Shown here in pieces: positions 1 through 8,531 of a DNA stretch of 64,000 bases (positions within the stretch are counted from its first letter, which is position 1; every line of letters starts with the position of its first letter). The notes beneath the pieces were generated by a model. That model was not told the origin of the DNA, did not search any database, and saw nothing but the letters and a program-made list of their open reading frames with translations. The DNA is from Tardiphaga robiniae (GTDB taxonomy: Bacteria > Pseudomonadota > Alphaproteobacteria > Rhizobiales > Xanthobacteraceae). The stretch is taken from positions 51,326-115,325 of the forward strand of contig NZ_LVYV01000009.1 of the NCBI RefSeq assembly GCF_001618955.1. The letters are read 5' to 3'. The position numbers and the translations under genes were made by a program.

Positions 1-1349
1 TCCTGCATCCTCTTGCGCAAGGTGACGTCGCGCAGCACGCCGACAATCTCGACCTTTTCGCGATCCGTCGCGCGCATGGCCAGCTTGAAGTTTACTTCTA
101 CCCACGCCAGTGACTTGTCGTGGCGATAGGTCCTGAAGATCACCGTGCGGTTTGCGGTGAGATCTGTAAGCTGCGCGCTGGCAGCCTTCACGGTTTCGAC
201 ATCGTCCGGATGCACCAGTTCAAAGCAGGACCGCCCGAGCAGCTCGTTCGGACTGTGTCCCAGGACGAGTTCGACCGAGTGCGAGACGAAGACGATGTTC
301 CCGAAGCGATCGAGCAGAATGATGACATCAGCGATGTTGTCGGCAAGCAAGCGATAGTGGGACTCGCGCTCGCGGAGCGCGTGTTCCATGTTGAGCCGGA
401 AGCGAAACTGGGTCGATAGCAGGGCGGCGAGGAGGATCACGGTGCAGAGCAGGACTGAAGCAACGATAACGTCGGAGAGCAGATTGCTCTTCCATATCGC
501 CAGCACCTGATCTTCCGGAATCGCGACCGTGACGATCAGCGGATACTGCGTGGTTTGCTCGTAGCTGAAATATTTGGTGATGCCGTCGAACGGCGAATCG
601 ATCTTGTAGAAGCCTGCCAGACTCTGTTTCAGACGGGTCTGAATGAGCTGAGTTCCGGAGAGGTCCTTCCCAACTTCCATCGATGGCCAGTGAATCAGCA
701 GTATGCCGTCGCTTCGGATCAGGCTGATGCCGCCGCTCTCGCCGATCTGGAATGTTTTGTAGAAATCGCTGAAGTACTGGTTGTCGATTGCGCCCGTCAG
801 CACACCTTTGAAGGTGCCGTCGGGCCCGTCGATCCGCTTCGACAGGATGATTGACGTGCGGCCGGTTAGCCGCGACGTGATGGGAGCGTTGATTCTGATA
901 TTGGAGTCGATGTGATCGCGATGATAGGTGAAATAGTCGCGGTCGGAATTATTGTGCGTTGGCGTTTCCGGCAACGAGGAATAACGCCAGTTCCCCAGCG
1001 TATCGAATACACCGATTTCGCGGAGCTGTGGCAGTGCATTCGCCGTATTGGCCAGAAACGTGTTGAAGCGATCCGGCTGCGGGTTTTGGTACTTCAGCAG
1101 ATCAGCCATCCCGCTCATGGCGATATCGATGGCCTGTATCGAGCGCGAAGCATGTTCGACCAGCGAATGTGCGAGGTTTCGACTATCGGTCTCGCTTTGC
1201 GCCAGCACGGCTTGGCGGGCATCGAGCGCCTTCCAGACGACAAGCCCGAGCACGCACGCACTCATCGCCAGCACGAACAGCGTGACGATCACACCCGGCG
1301 CGGAGAGTCGGCTCGGCGAACTGCTGGTCGGTGTCGTGGGCACGGTCAT
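1..1349 (-). CDS. Membrane sensor protein with dCache and PAS domains (N-terminal part, cut by window edge)
   Basis: The open frame starts at an ATG (complement of 1347-1349) and runs off the left edge, so about 449 residues are seen and the output domain is missing. Residues 19-39 and 292-312 are hydrophobic membrane segments. The roughly 250 residues between them look like a periplasmic double-Cache ligand-binding domain, with the pattern SxxDRDYFxxHR near residues 135-144 and a GVLTGAI segment near 182-188. A PAS domain (about 330-449) follows, ending in the usual RDVTLRKRM. This is the architecture of sensor histidine kinases, diguanylate cyclases and EAL proteins, and which one cannot be decided here. 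It is divergent from the VWA gene at 1654. Confidence 0.85.
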   Translation of the reverse strand, partial: MTVPTTPTSSSPSRLSAPGVIVTLFVLAMSACVLGLVVWKALDARQAVLAQSETDSRNLAHSLVEHASRSIQAIDIAMSGMADLLKYQNPQPDRFNTFLANTANALPQLREIGVFDTLGNWRYSSLPETPTHNNSDRDYFTYHRDHIDSNIRINAPITSRLTGRTSIILSKRIDGPDGTFKGVLTGAIDNQYFSDFYKTFQIGESGGISLIRSDGILLIHWPSMEVGKDLSGTQLIQTRLKQSLAGFYKIDSPFDGITKYFSYEQTTQYPLIVTVAIPEDQVLAIWKSNLLSDVIVASVLLCTVILLAALLSTQFRFRLNMEHALRERESHYRLLADNIADVIILLDRFGNIVFVSHSVELVLGHSPNELLGRSCFELVHPDDVETVKAASAQLTDLTANRTVIFRTYRHDKSLAWVEVNFKLAMRATDREKVEIVGVLRDVTLRKRMQ

Positions 1350-1653
1350 TCGGTTCTATGTTGACTGCAAAACAGGCCATCACCATGGCCGTCGTTGCTT
1401 TCACGATAGCTAAGAATGCCCGCTGATGGCGGGACACCGCGTTGCGTGGTTACTGACGCCGGAATTGTTGAAACAAATACCTGCAATCTGACAAACGATT
1501 GCTTGACCATGCCGCGGAGCGGAATTCGCCCCGGTTTGACTGACAAATCTCGCTTATTTCGGATGTGCGCCGCGATGGCGAGCCACGGAGCTGTGTAGGC
1601 TTCTACCACATCCGGCCCTTGACGGACGCGGGTGGTCGGGCAATCTGTCAATC
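1350..1653. other. Divergent intergenic region
   Basis: This 304-bp stretch separates the divergent sensor and VWA genes and should hold both promoters. I see a TTGACT at 1536-1541 on the + strand but no well-spaced -10 element, and no hairpin or repeat that I would defend. Short overlapping reading frames here look non-coding. Confidence 0.5.
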
Positions 1654-2835
1654 ATGTTCTTGCAATTCTTCACATCGCTGCGCGATGCGCAGGTCCCGGT
1701 GACCCTGCGCGAATATCTCACGCTGATGGAGGCGCTCGACGCCGACCTCGCTGATCAGTCGGTGGAGAATTTCTATTATTTGTCCCGTGCAGCGCTGGTG
1801 AAGGACGAGCGCAATCTCGACAAGTTCGATCGGGTGTTCGGCACGGTCTTCAAGGGGCTTGAGAGCCTGCTCGACGCTATGGAAAAGGCAGAGATTCCCG
1901 CCGAGTGGCTGAAGAAACTCGCCGAGAAATATCTTACCGAGGAAGAGAAGAAGCAGATCGAGGCCATGGGCTGGGACAAGCTCATGGAAACCCTGCGGAA
2001 GCGCCTTGAAGAGCAGAAGGAACGTCATCAGGGCGGCAACAAATGGATCGGCACCGCCGGGACCTCACCGTTTGGCGCCGAAGGCTACAATCCCGAAGGC
2101 ATCCGTATCGGGCAGGAGAAAAGCCGTCACCGGCGCGCGGTGAAGGTCTGGGACAAGCGCGAGTTCAAGGATCTCGATGGCAATGTCGAACTTGGAATCC
2201 GCAATATCAAGGTGGCGCTGCGCCGTCTGCGCAAGTTTGCCCGCACCGGTGCGCCGGATGAACTCGATCTCGACACCACGATTCGGGAGACCGCCAATCA
2301 CGGCTATCTCGACGTCCACATGCGGCCGGAACGGCGCAACGCGGTCAAGGTGCTGGTGTTCTTCGATATCGGCGGATCCATGGATTCGCATATCGAGCAG
2401 GTCGAGGAACTGTTTTCGGCGGCGAAGAGCGAATTCAAGCACATGGAGTATTTCTACTTCCACAACTGTCTCTATGAAGGCGTGTGGAAGCAGAACAAAC
2501 GCCGCTTCACGGACCGCACGCCGACCTGGGACGTGCTGCACAAATATGCCCATGACTACAAGATAGTGTTCGTCGGCGACGCCTCGATGTCGCCTTACGA
2601 AATCATGGTGCCCGGCGGTTCGGTCGAGCATGTGAACGAAGAGTCCGGCTCGGTCTGGCTGGAGCGCATCACGCAGACCTATCCGAATGCGGTGTGGCTC
2701 AATCCTGTCGCCAAGCGGCACTGGGACTACTCGGAGTCCACGACCATCATTCGGCGGCTATTCTCGGAACGGATGTATCCGCTGACGATTGAAGGTCTCG
2801 AAGGTGCAATGAAGGAACTGGTGCGGAAAGCATGA
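1654..2835 (+). CDS. CoxE-like VWA-domain protein
   Basis: The 393-residue protein begins at ATG 1654. The N-terminal half is helical and charged. The C-terminal half is a von Willebrand factor A domain beginning around residue 230, where a hydrophobic strand leads into FDIGGSMDSH. The metal-site (MIDAS) motif is therefore D238-x-G240-x-S242, with glycine replacing the first serine of the usual DxSxS. Family members usually act with a MoxR-type AAA ATPase in metal-centre or complex maturation, but no such ATPase gene is in view. The stop overlaps the start of the rhodanese gene by 4 bp (ATGA), which implies translational coupling and perhaps a shared sulfur or metal role (inference). Confidence 0.85.
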   Translation: MFLQFFTSLRDAQVPVTLREYLTLMEALDADLADQSVENFYYLSRAALVKDERNLDKFDRVFGTVFKGLESLLDAMEKAEIPAEWLKKLAEKYLTEEEKKQIEAMGWDKLMETLRKRLEEQKERHQGGNKWIGTAGTSPFGAEGYNPEGIRIGQEKSRHRRAVKVWDKREFKDLDGNVELGIRNIKVALRRLRKFARTGAPDELDLDTTIRETANHGYLDVHMRPERRNAVKVLVFFDIGGSMDSHIEQVEELFSAAKSEFKHMEYFYFHNCLYEGVWKQNKRRFTDRTPTWDVLHKYAHDYKIVFVGDASMSPYEIMVPGGSVEHVNEESGSVWLERITQTYPNAVWLNPVAKRHWDYSESTTIIRRLFSERMYPLTIEGLEGAMKELVRKA

Positions 2836-3245
2836 CGCAGACGATTACCCGCGGCTACAAGGCACTGCTCGACGAAGCCAACGCGCAGATCGAGACCATG
2901 AGCGTCGAGGACGTAATGAAAGCGGCGGAAAGCCCGGATGTGGTTATCGTCGATATCCGCGATCCCCGCGAGATCGAACGCGAAGGCAAGATCCCCGGCT
3001 CGTTCTCCTGCACCCGCGGCATGCTGGAATTCTGGATCGATCCGGAAAGTCCCTACGGCAAGCCAATCTTCCAGGAAGACAAGAAGTTCATCTTCCATTG
3101 CGCCAGTGGCTGGCGCTCGGCGCTGGCAGCGAAGACGGCGGCCGATATGGGCCTGAAGCCGGTGGCGCATCTGGGCGGCGGCTTCACCGCCTGGCGCAAT
3201 GCGGGCGGCGCGGTCGAAAAGGTCGAGCCGAAGGCGTCGAAGTAG
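2832..3245 (+). CDS. Single-domain rhodanese-like protein
   Basis: The 137-residue protein is one rhodanese domain without a signal peptide, so it is cytoplasmic. The active-site cysteine is C90 in the loop HCASGWRS, and the closing LGGGFTAWRNAGG is the typical C-terminal rhodanese segment. A cysteine-bearing loop predicts sulfurtransfer through a persulfide; the donor and acceptor are unknown. The start overlaps the VWA gene stop by 4 bp, so the two are very probably one operon. A second sulfurtransferase gene follows on the same strand after an intergenic palindromic repeat. Confidence 0.88.
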   Translation: MTQTITRGYKALLDEANAQIETMSVEDVMKAAESPDVVIVDIRDPREIEREGKIPGSFSCTRGMLEFWIDPESPYGKPIFQEDKKFIFHCASGWRSALAAKTAADMGLKPVAHLGGGFTAWRNAGGAVEKVEPKASK

Positions 3246-3257
3246 TCGATATTTGTC

Positions 3258-3363
3258 GTCATTCCGGGGCGCGCGTAGCGATAGCTACGGGCGAACCCGG
3301 AATCTGGAGATAGCTTAACACCGCGAGATTCTGGGTCCGCGCAAGAGCGCGTCCCGGAATGAC
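3258..3363. repeat. Palindromic intergenic repeat, copy 1
   Basis: This 106-bp element is bounded by perfect inverted ends, GTCATTCCGGG at 3258-3268 and CCCGGAATGAC at 3353-3363. Inside are the segment GCGAACCCGGAATCT and further internal hairpins. A second copy with the same ends lies at 61356-61486. Its right end contains an ATG in frame with the downstream sulfurtransferase gene, which is why the later ATG at 3380 is preferred for that gene. Confidence 0.85.
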
Positions 3364-3379
3364 AGAAGAAAGAAGCAGC

Positions 3380-4237
3380 ATGACGTCCAGCACCGATCCT
3401 CTCGTCTCCACCGAATGGCTCGCCGCGCATCTCGGCGATCCCAAAGTGAAGGTCATCGATGCGTCGTTCAAGATGCCCGGCGTGCTGCCGCTGCCGGTCG
3501 ATGATTATCTGGCGGCACACATTCCCGGCGCTGTGTTCTTCGATGTCGATGCGGTCTCCGATCACTCCGTGCCGTTGCCGCATATGTATCCGGATGCTGA
3601 CCAGTTCGCGCGCGACATCGCCGCGCTCGGCATTTCCTCTGATGATACGGTCGTCGTCTATGATGCGGGTGGCTGGGTCGCGTCGCCGCGGGCGTGGTGG
3701 ATGTTCCTCTCTTACGGCCACGCCAATGTGAAGGTGCTCGATGGCGGGCTGAAGAAGTGGAAGGCCGAAGGCCGGGCGACGGAAACCGGAAAGTCGTCAC
3801 CGAAGCCTGGCACTTTCAGCGCCACGCTCGACAAGTCGTATATCCGCAGCAAGGCGCAGGTCGTTGCCAATCTGGATTCGCGCAAAGAGCAATTGATCGA
3901 CGCGCGTGCCGCCAATCGCTTCGAGGGAAGTGTCCCTGAACCGCGTGCGGGCATTCGCTCCGGTCACATCCCCGCCAGCCGCAACCTGCCTTACAACGTG
4001 CTGTTCGACGCTGCGACCGGCACGATGAAGCCGCTCGAAGAGTTGCGCCAAGCCTTCACCGGCACGGGGCTCGATCTCGACAAGCCCATCGTCACTACAT
4101 GTGGCTCGGGCGTATCTGCGGCGGTGTTGACGTTGGCGCTTTATCGTCTCGGCGTGCGCGGTTCAGCGCTCTATGACGGCTCGTGGTCGGAATGGGGGCA
4201 GCCCGACGGTCCGCCCGTCGCGACCGGACCGGCGTAA
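3380..4237 (+). CDS. sseA: 3-mercaptopyruvate sulfurtransferase
   Basis: The 285-residue protein has two rhodanese domains. The first (about 10-140) lacks a catalytic cysteine. The second carries C241 in the loop TTCGSGVSA. The CGSGV type of loop is characteristic of mercaptopyruvate rather than thiosulfate sulfurtransferases. It should transfer sulfur from 3-mercaptopyruvate to cyanide or thiols in the cytoplasm. An in-frame ATG at 3359 lies within the preceding repeat. The ATG at 3380 follows a purine-rich stretch (agaagaaagaag) and matches the start of the domain, so it is chosen. It is convergent with the membrane-anchored protein gene ending at 4250. Confidence 0.92.
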   Translation: MTSSTDPLVSTEWLAAHLGDPKVKVIDASFKMPGVLPLPVDDYLAAHIPGAVFFDVDAVSDHSVPLPHMYPDADQFARDIAALGISSDDTVVVYDAGGWVASPRAWWMFLSYGHANVKVLDGGLKKWKAEGRATETGKSSPKPGTFSATLDKSYIRSKAQVVANLDSRKEQLIDARAANRFEGSVPEPRAGIRSGHIPASRNLPYNVLFDAATGTMKPLEELRQAFTGTGLDLDKPIVTTCGSGVSAAVLTLALYRLGVRGSALYDGSWSEWGQPDGPPVATGPA

Positions 4238-4249
4238 CCGGGGTCGAGG

Positions 4250-5044
4250 TCAGCGCGCGACCGGCAATCCGAACGGGTCGGTTGGCTGTGGTGCAGCGGC
4301 CGCCATAGGCCTGGCGGCCACACGCCGCTTTTTGACGACGATGCGCTTCTTCACGATCTTCTTGGCGGGCTCTGCAGCAGGCTTCGCTTTTGGTAACGGA
4401 ACCGACTCGGTATCGATGGGCGGTCCGCCCAGCATCGCAATTTTCGTCGAAGACAATCTTGCGTCATCGTAGGTCAGCGTCGCCGTCGGCTGTGGCCCCG
4501 CTGCTACCTCTGCTGCGGCGGCCGATGCTGGAACGGCGGCAGATTCGAGAGGAGGGGCAGCAACTGGTTCGACGGAGGTTGCTGGTGCGATGGCAACCGT
4601 CGTTAGAGGTTCCCGCTCTTCGATCTTCGTCGCTTCCGACTTCGTTGCAACTTCAGGCTTCGGCGTCGCCGCCACCGGGGCAGTAATCTCGACAGCCGGT
4701 GCGGCCAGCGTCGACAGGGGCGCGGCGGTCTCGGGCAATGCGATCTTTTCCGGCTCCGCAGGAGCCGCGTTGGGGGGCACTTGTTCTGCCGCCGATGTTA
4801 CGGAGACTGCTGGCGGCGCGAGAGTCTCAGGGGTGGGAGCTGGTGCCTCGACGCGCAGCATGGCCAATGTCGGCGGAGCTTCGACGGGCGGTTGCGCAAA
4901 GACGGTCTGCGGCGCGCGCCTGGTCGGAATGGTCGCGAATTCCTGATGGGCAGAGCGCAGCAGGGCTGCGGCACCAAGGCCGAAGACCACCAACGAGACT
5001 GTGAGCAGGATGGCTGCGAACAGAAATCGGAAACCCGGAAGCAT
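4250..5044 (-). CDS. Membrane-anchored Pro/Ala-rich protein of unknown function
   Basis: The 264-residue protein has one N-terminal hydrophobic segment (residues 6-31), then a long low-complexity region rich in Ala, Pro, Glu and Val, and a basic C-terminal patch (KKIVKKRIVVKKRR) before the ending DPFGLPVAR. It looks like a single-pass envelope protein with an extended, probably disordered, periplasmic or cytoplasmic arm. No catalytic domain is visible and I do not recognise a named family. It is divergent from the L,D-transpeptidase gene at 5403, with 358 bp between them. Confidence 0.75.
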   Translation of the reverse strand: MLPGFRFLFAAILLTVSLVVFGLGAAALLRSAHQEFATIPTRRAPQTVFAQPPVEAPPTLAMLRVEAPAPTPETLAPPAVSVTSAAEQVPPNAAPAEPEKIALPETAAPLSTLAAPAVEITAPVAATPKPEVATKSEATKIEEREPLTTVAIAPATSVEPVAAPPLESAAVPASAAAAEVAAGPQPTATLTYDDARLSSTKIAMLGGPPIDTESVPLPKAKPAAEPAKKIVKKRIVVKKRRVAARPMAAAAPQPTDPFGLPVAR

Positions 5045-5402
5045 GAATGGCAGTTCCGCCTTCGGACAGACCGTGGAAGGCTTTCGAACGATGGGAACGC
5101 GGTGACAACACTGGGAGCTGCCCGTTCCGCAGAATCGGCTGCCGCCAAAGCGTCGCGAATCAGGACCATTTCAGGATAATGCACGGCCTCAGGAACCGTT
5201 TGTTAAAAAGTGAGATGCACAACTGAGGACGCATTCCTGAGCAGTGATTTCAGCGGAGGTGAGGCAAGATAGCCACGCCGGCGTGTGATCTCGCGAATAT
5301 GACCGAAATGGGAAGCTTTTTTCCGGAATTGTCTTGAATGCGCCGCTATCCTGCGCGATCTCACAGCATGTTCCGGTTTTTGCTTGAGCTTATACAAGGG
5401 CG
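5045..5402. other. Divergent intergenic region
   Basis: These 358 bp lie between the start of the Pro/Ala-rich protein gene (minus strand) and the L,D-transpeptidase gene (plus strand). The reading frames inside have no family resemblance and no good ribosome-binding sites. I find no well-spaced promoter motif and no strong palindrome. It presumably carries the two divergent promoters. Confidence 0.5.
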
Positions 5403-6581
5403 ATGATGATCAAGCGTGTTTTGACGACATTGGCGACCGTGGCTCTCGGTAGCGTCGCGGGTCATTCGCTTGCGGTGGCGCAGGGCTATCCTGTGGGCAC
5501 GCCAAGCGGCTATTCGATCCCGGCCGACCCAAACTACCCCCCGGGCGGCTATCCGGCCAATTCGCGCGCCGATCGCGCGCTGGACGCCATGCCGGATTTT
5601 GATGCGCTCGACGAAGATGACGCGCCGCCCTCTCGCGGTGGCCGGCCGATAACGGGGCTGTCCGCGCCCGGAATTGCGCCTCAGAGCCCGGTGATGTCTC
5701 CGGATGATCCGCGCTATGGTCGCCCTGCTGGTGCTGCCCCGGTTTATTCCGATCGCGCCATGCCGCAGGGCCCGGTGATGTCGCCCGACGACCCGCGTTA
5801 CGGTCGCCCGATGGCGCCGCCCGCGGTGGTCTATTCGAACCGTGGCAACGGCGATGGCGCAGTGCGTCCGCCTGAAGGCATGGGCGGGCAGGGTGCCCCT
5901 GTGACCGGCTCGGTGCAAGGACAGGGTCTGGGCGCCAATGGCAGCTCCGTGATGGTGGCTTCGCTGCCTCCGGAAGATCAGCCGGAAACCGGTCCTGCGC
6001 AGTTGCCGCCGCAGTTCCGCCGGCAGGAAGTGAATTTCGTGACGAAGGAGCCCGCGGGCACCATCGTCGTCGATACGCCGAACTACTATTTGTATTATGT
6101 GCTCGGCAACAATCGCGCGATGCGCTATGGCGTCCGTGTCGGTCGCGACGGCTTCACCTGGAACGGTGTGCAGAAAATCACCCGCAAGGCGGAATGGCCG
6201 GATTGGCATCCACCGACCGAGATGATCGAGCGCCAGCCCTATCTGCCGCGCTTTATGGCCGGCGGCGAAGGTAACCCGCTCGGCGCCCGCGCCATGTATC
6301 TCGGTTCGACGGTCTATCGTATTCACGGCACCAACCAGCCGTCGACGATCGGCAAGTCCGTGTCGTCTGGCTGCTTCGGCATGCTCAATGACGACATCTC
6401 GGATCTGTTCGAACGCACCAAGGTTGGCACCCGCGTGGTGGTGATGCCGGGCAAGGCTCCGGCGACCACGGCTTCGGCTCAGCCGGTCCCCGGTCCGAGC
6501 GCAAATGCCGCTCCCGCGCCGCTCCCCGGCACCCAGCCGACATCGGTTCAGCCGCTGCCGGCTCCGGTCAGCATTCGCTGA
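5403..6581 (+). CDS. L,D-transpeptidase (YkuD domain), long N-terminal linker
   Basis: The 392-residue protein starts with a signal peptide (about 1-25). A low-complexity Pro/Gly/Asp linker follows, in which a 12-residue unit VMSPDDPRYGRP occurs twice, and then a YkuD catalytic domain (about 205-350). The catalytic pair is H308 (IHGTN) and C324 (SSGCFGM), 16 residues apart as in the family. The residues after the cysteine are FGM instead of the common IR[LM]. Such enzymes make 3-3 peptidoglycan cross-links or attach proteins to peptidoglycan in the periplasm. A paralogue with the same domain lies at 35929-36624. A strong terminator follows immediately. Confidence 0.9.
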   Translation: MMIKRVLTTLATVALGSVAGHSLAVAQGYPVGTPSGYSIPADPNYPPGGYPANSRADRALDAMPDFDALDEDDAPPSRGGRPITGLSAPGIAPQSPVMSPDDPRYGRPAGAAPVYSDRAMPQGPVMSPDDPRYGRPMAPPAVVYSNRGNGDGAVRPPEGMGGQGAPVTGSVQGQGLGANGSSVMVASLPPEDQPETGPAQLPPQFRRQEVNFVTKEPAGTIVVDTPNYYLYYVLGNNRAMRYGVRVGRDGFTWNGVQKITRKAEWPDWHPPTEMIERQPYLPRFMAGGEGNPLGARAMYLGSTVYRIHGTNQPSTIGKSVSSGCFGMLNDDISDLFERTKVGTRVVVMPGKAPATTASAQPVPGPSANAAPAPLPGTQPTSVQPLPAPVSIR

Positions 6582-6602
6582 TTGCGGTCAACTGATTTCA
6601 GG

Positions 6603-6644
6603 AAAACGGGCGCCGTGTGGATCACACGGCGCCCGTTTTCTTTT
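6603..6644 (+). terminator. Rho-independent terminator after the L,D-transpeptidase gene
   Basis: A perfect 17-bp stem (6603-6619 with 6623-6639, core GGGCGCCGTGTG) closes a 3-nt loop and is followed by cttttg. A-rich bases on the left side of the stem allow it also to serve the minus-strand dehydrogenase gene ending at 6663. Confidence 0.9.
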
Positions 6645-6662
6645 GTGCTGTGAAAGCTGTTG

Positions 6663-7634
6663 TCAGTTGAGCTTGCGGACGGGCGCGCTGTTCAACCAGC
6701 CGCCGATGTCCTCGATCATCTCCGCATAGATCCGCTTGTAGTTTTCCGCTGTGACGTAACCGAGATGCGGCGTGATCACGACGTTGTCGAGCTTGCGCAG
6801 CGGGCTGTCGAGCGGCAGCGGTTCGTGGGAATAGGTGTCGACACCTGCACCGGCAATTTTCCCGGCCTGCAAGGTCTCGAGCAGTGCGACTTCATCCACG
6901 ATCGGGCCGCGTGCTGTGTTGATGAGATAGGCGGTTGGTTTCATGCGTGCGAGATCCGCCCGTGACACCAATCCGCGCGAGCGATCACTCAGCACGAGGT
7001 GGATCGTAATGATGTCGGCCTGGGCGAACAGTTCTTCCTTGGTCGCGTAGGTCACGCCGGCTTTTTCGCAGGCCTCGGGTGTGAGATTGGTGCTCCAGGC
7101 AATCGTCTTCATGCCCAGCGCGCGGGCAATGCCGGCGACCTGACTTCCGAGCTTGCCGAGGCCAATGATCCCCAGTGTCTTGCCTTCGATATCCTCGCCG
7201 ATCGTCACCTGCCAGGGCTTGCCGGCCTTCATGCGTGCGTTTTCAAAGCCGATCTTGCGGGTCAGTTCCAGCATCAGGCCGATGGTCAGGCCGGCCGTCG
7301 GATTGCCCACCATCGCGGTACCGCAGACGGTTATGCCACGAGCCTTCGCAGCCTCGAAATCGATCGCGGCATTGCGCATGCCCGAGGTGATCAGCAGCTT
7401 GAGTTTCGGCAGCGCCTCGAACATCGCGCGCGGAAATGGCGTCCGCTCGCGCATGGCGCAGATGATCTCGAAATCCTTCAGCGCTGTGGCTGCCTCGTCT
7501 GCCGACGCGAATGGCTTGTCGAAGACCGTGACCTCGATGCGATCGTCAAGCACGCTCCAGTCGCCGAGTCTCAAGGCCACGTTCTGATAGTCGTCGAGAA
7601 TTGCACAGCGCAGCCGCGTCATGGGATCGTCCAT
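6663..7634 (-). CDS. D-2-hydroxyacid dehydrogenase, NAD-dependent
   Basis: The 323-residue protein has the two-domain fold of the D-isomer-specific 2-hydroxyacid dehydrogenases. A Rossmann motif GLGKLG lies near residues 157-162. The catalytic arginine is in NTARGP, the glutamate in DTYSHEP and the histidine in TPHLGYVT. It should interconvert a 2-hydroxy acid and a 2-oxo acid with NAD(P)H in the cytoplasm. The substrate cannot be read from sequence (phosphoglycerate, glyoxylate/hydroxypyruvate and others are possible). ATG 7634 is used; an alternative ATG at 7622 also fits. Confidence 0.9.
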   Translation of the reverse strand: MDDPMTRLRCAILDDYQNVALRLGDWSVLDDRIEVTVFDKPFASADEAATALKDFEIICAMRERTPFPRAMFEALPKLKLLITSGMRNAAIDFEAAKARGITVCGTAMVGNPTAGLTIGLMLELTRKIGFENARMKAGKPWQVTIGEDIEGKTLGIIGLGKLGSQVAGIARALGMKTIAWSTNLTPEACEKAGVTYATKEELFAQADIITIHLVLSDRSRGLVSRADLARMKPTAYLINTARGPIVDEVALLETLQAGKIAGAGVDTYSHEPLPLDSPLRKLDNVVITPHLGYVTAENYKRIYAEMIEDIGGWLNSAPVRKLN

Positions 7635-7715
7635 CCGGTGTGGTGATGACGGCAGAAGGCCATCAATGATCGCCCATGGTGCCGCGCCCTAGGTGAGTGC
7701 GCAAGGCACAGCGGA

Positions 7716-8000
7716 TCACGGTATGTTGGTGTTAGTAGGTTCGCGCACCTTGCCCGGCGTGGTGCGAACCCGATCGTCCTCGTCTCTGAGCCTCTTGTCG
7801 ATATTCGTCTTCAGCCGTCTGCCCAGCCGCGTCCTCGTCAACAACAGAAGCCCGCCAGCCGCGACGAGCAAGCAGACGGATGCAACGGCAAGATTGCTTT
7901 CGTCAAATTTGATGGGACGGCTGGCGTTCGGATCGAACAGACGGAACCCGATCGCGATAAAGACTGCGCCGCCAATCAGGGTATAGAGGATCTTGTCCAT
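7716..8000 (-). CDS. Small two-helix membrane protein, hypothetical
   Basis: Starting at the ATG complementary to 7998-8000 gives 94 residues with two hydrophobic segments (about 5-20 and 37-55). A basic and charged tail (LGRRLKTNIDKRLRDEDD) follows and should be cytoplasmic. A longer in-frame start at 8045 would put a cysteine-rich, non-hydrophobic stretch in front of the first helix and is less likely. No family is recognised. Confidence 0.65.
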   Translation of the reverse strand: MDKILYTLIGGAVFIAIGFRLFDPNASRPIKFDESNLAVASVCLLVAAGGLLLLTRTRLGRRLKTNIDKRLRDEDDRVRTTPGKVREPTNTNIP

Positions 8001-8108
8001 TGATCGCTCGCATCTGGCCGGACAGGTCGCAATGGCTTGCGCCATGAAGACATTCGCTCAAGATACGGCTGCGGGGACCCGTTGTCACTAGGATCAGAGA
8101 GGCCTTGT

Positions 8109-8300
8109 TCAGTCGCGCCCGTTATCCTTGGCGCGACAGGCGGGGCCTGGGCCGCGCATGTAATGCTGCTCGGGCCGGTAAGGATCGAAGGCGGCGACGA
8201 AGAACAGCTGCCAGAACGTCCGGATTTCGTGGAGTAGGCCTGGGCGCGCCGCGCGGGTTTCGGCGGCGGCTGGAGAGGGGACTGATGTAATGATCGCCAT
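8109..8300 (-). CDS. Possible small protein of 63 residues
   Basis: The frame starts at ATG 8300 with GGCGGAG about 10 bases upstream on the minus strand. It encodes an aromatic-rich central part (EIRTFWQLFFVAAFDPYRPE). Base composition and codon use resemble neighbouring genes, but no family is recognised and it could be chance coding. It occupies an otherwise empty region in front of ettA. Confidence 0.35.
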   Translation of the reverse strand: MAIITSVPSPAAAETRAARPGLLHEIRTFWQLFFVAAFDPYRPEQHYMRGPGPACRAKDNGRD

Positions 8301-8531
8301 GACGAGGCTCCGCCTGTCTGCCCGCGACTTCAGTCGCGAGGGGCATGATTGATCGCCCTGGGAGCACTCTTGGCGGAAGTCGTTAAAAAGCGGTTTTAAT
8401 TGTCATAATGGCTGCCTCGAAGAAGTGCAGAGTTACCAAATCCTTAAGACCCCCGGTTGCCCTTTCAGGGCCACGCCGCTACATCAGCGACAACCCATTT
8501 TTCACGCCCGCGACGGTTTTCAAGGATCACG

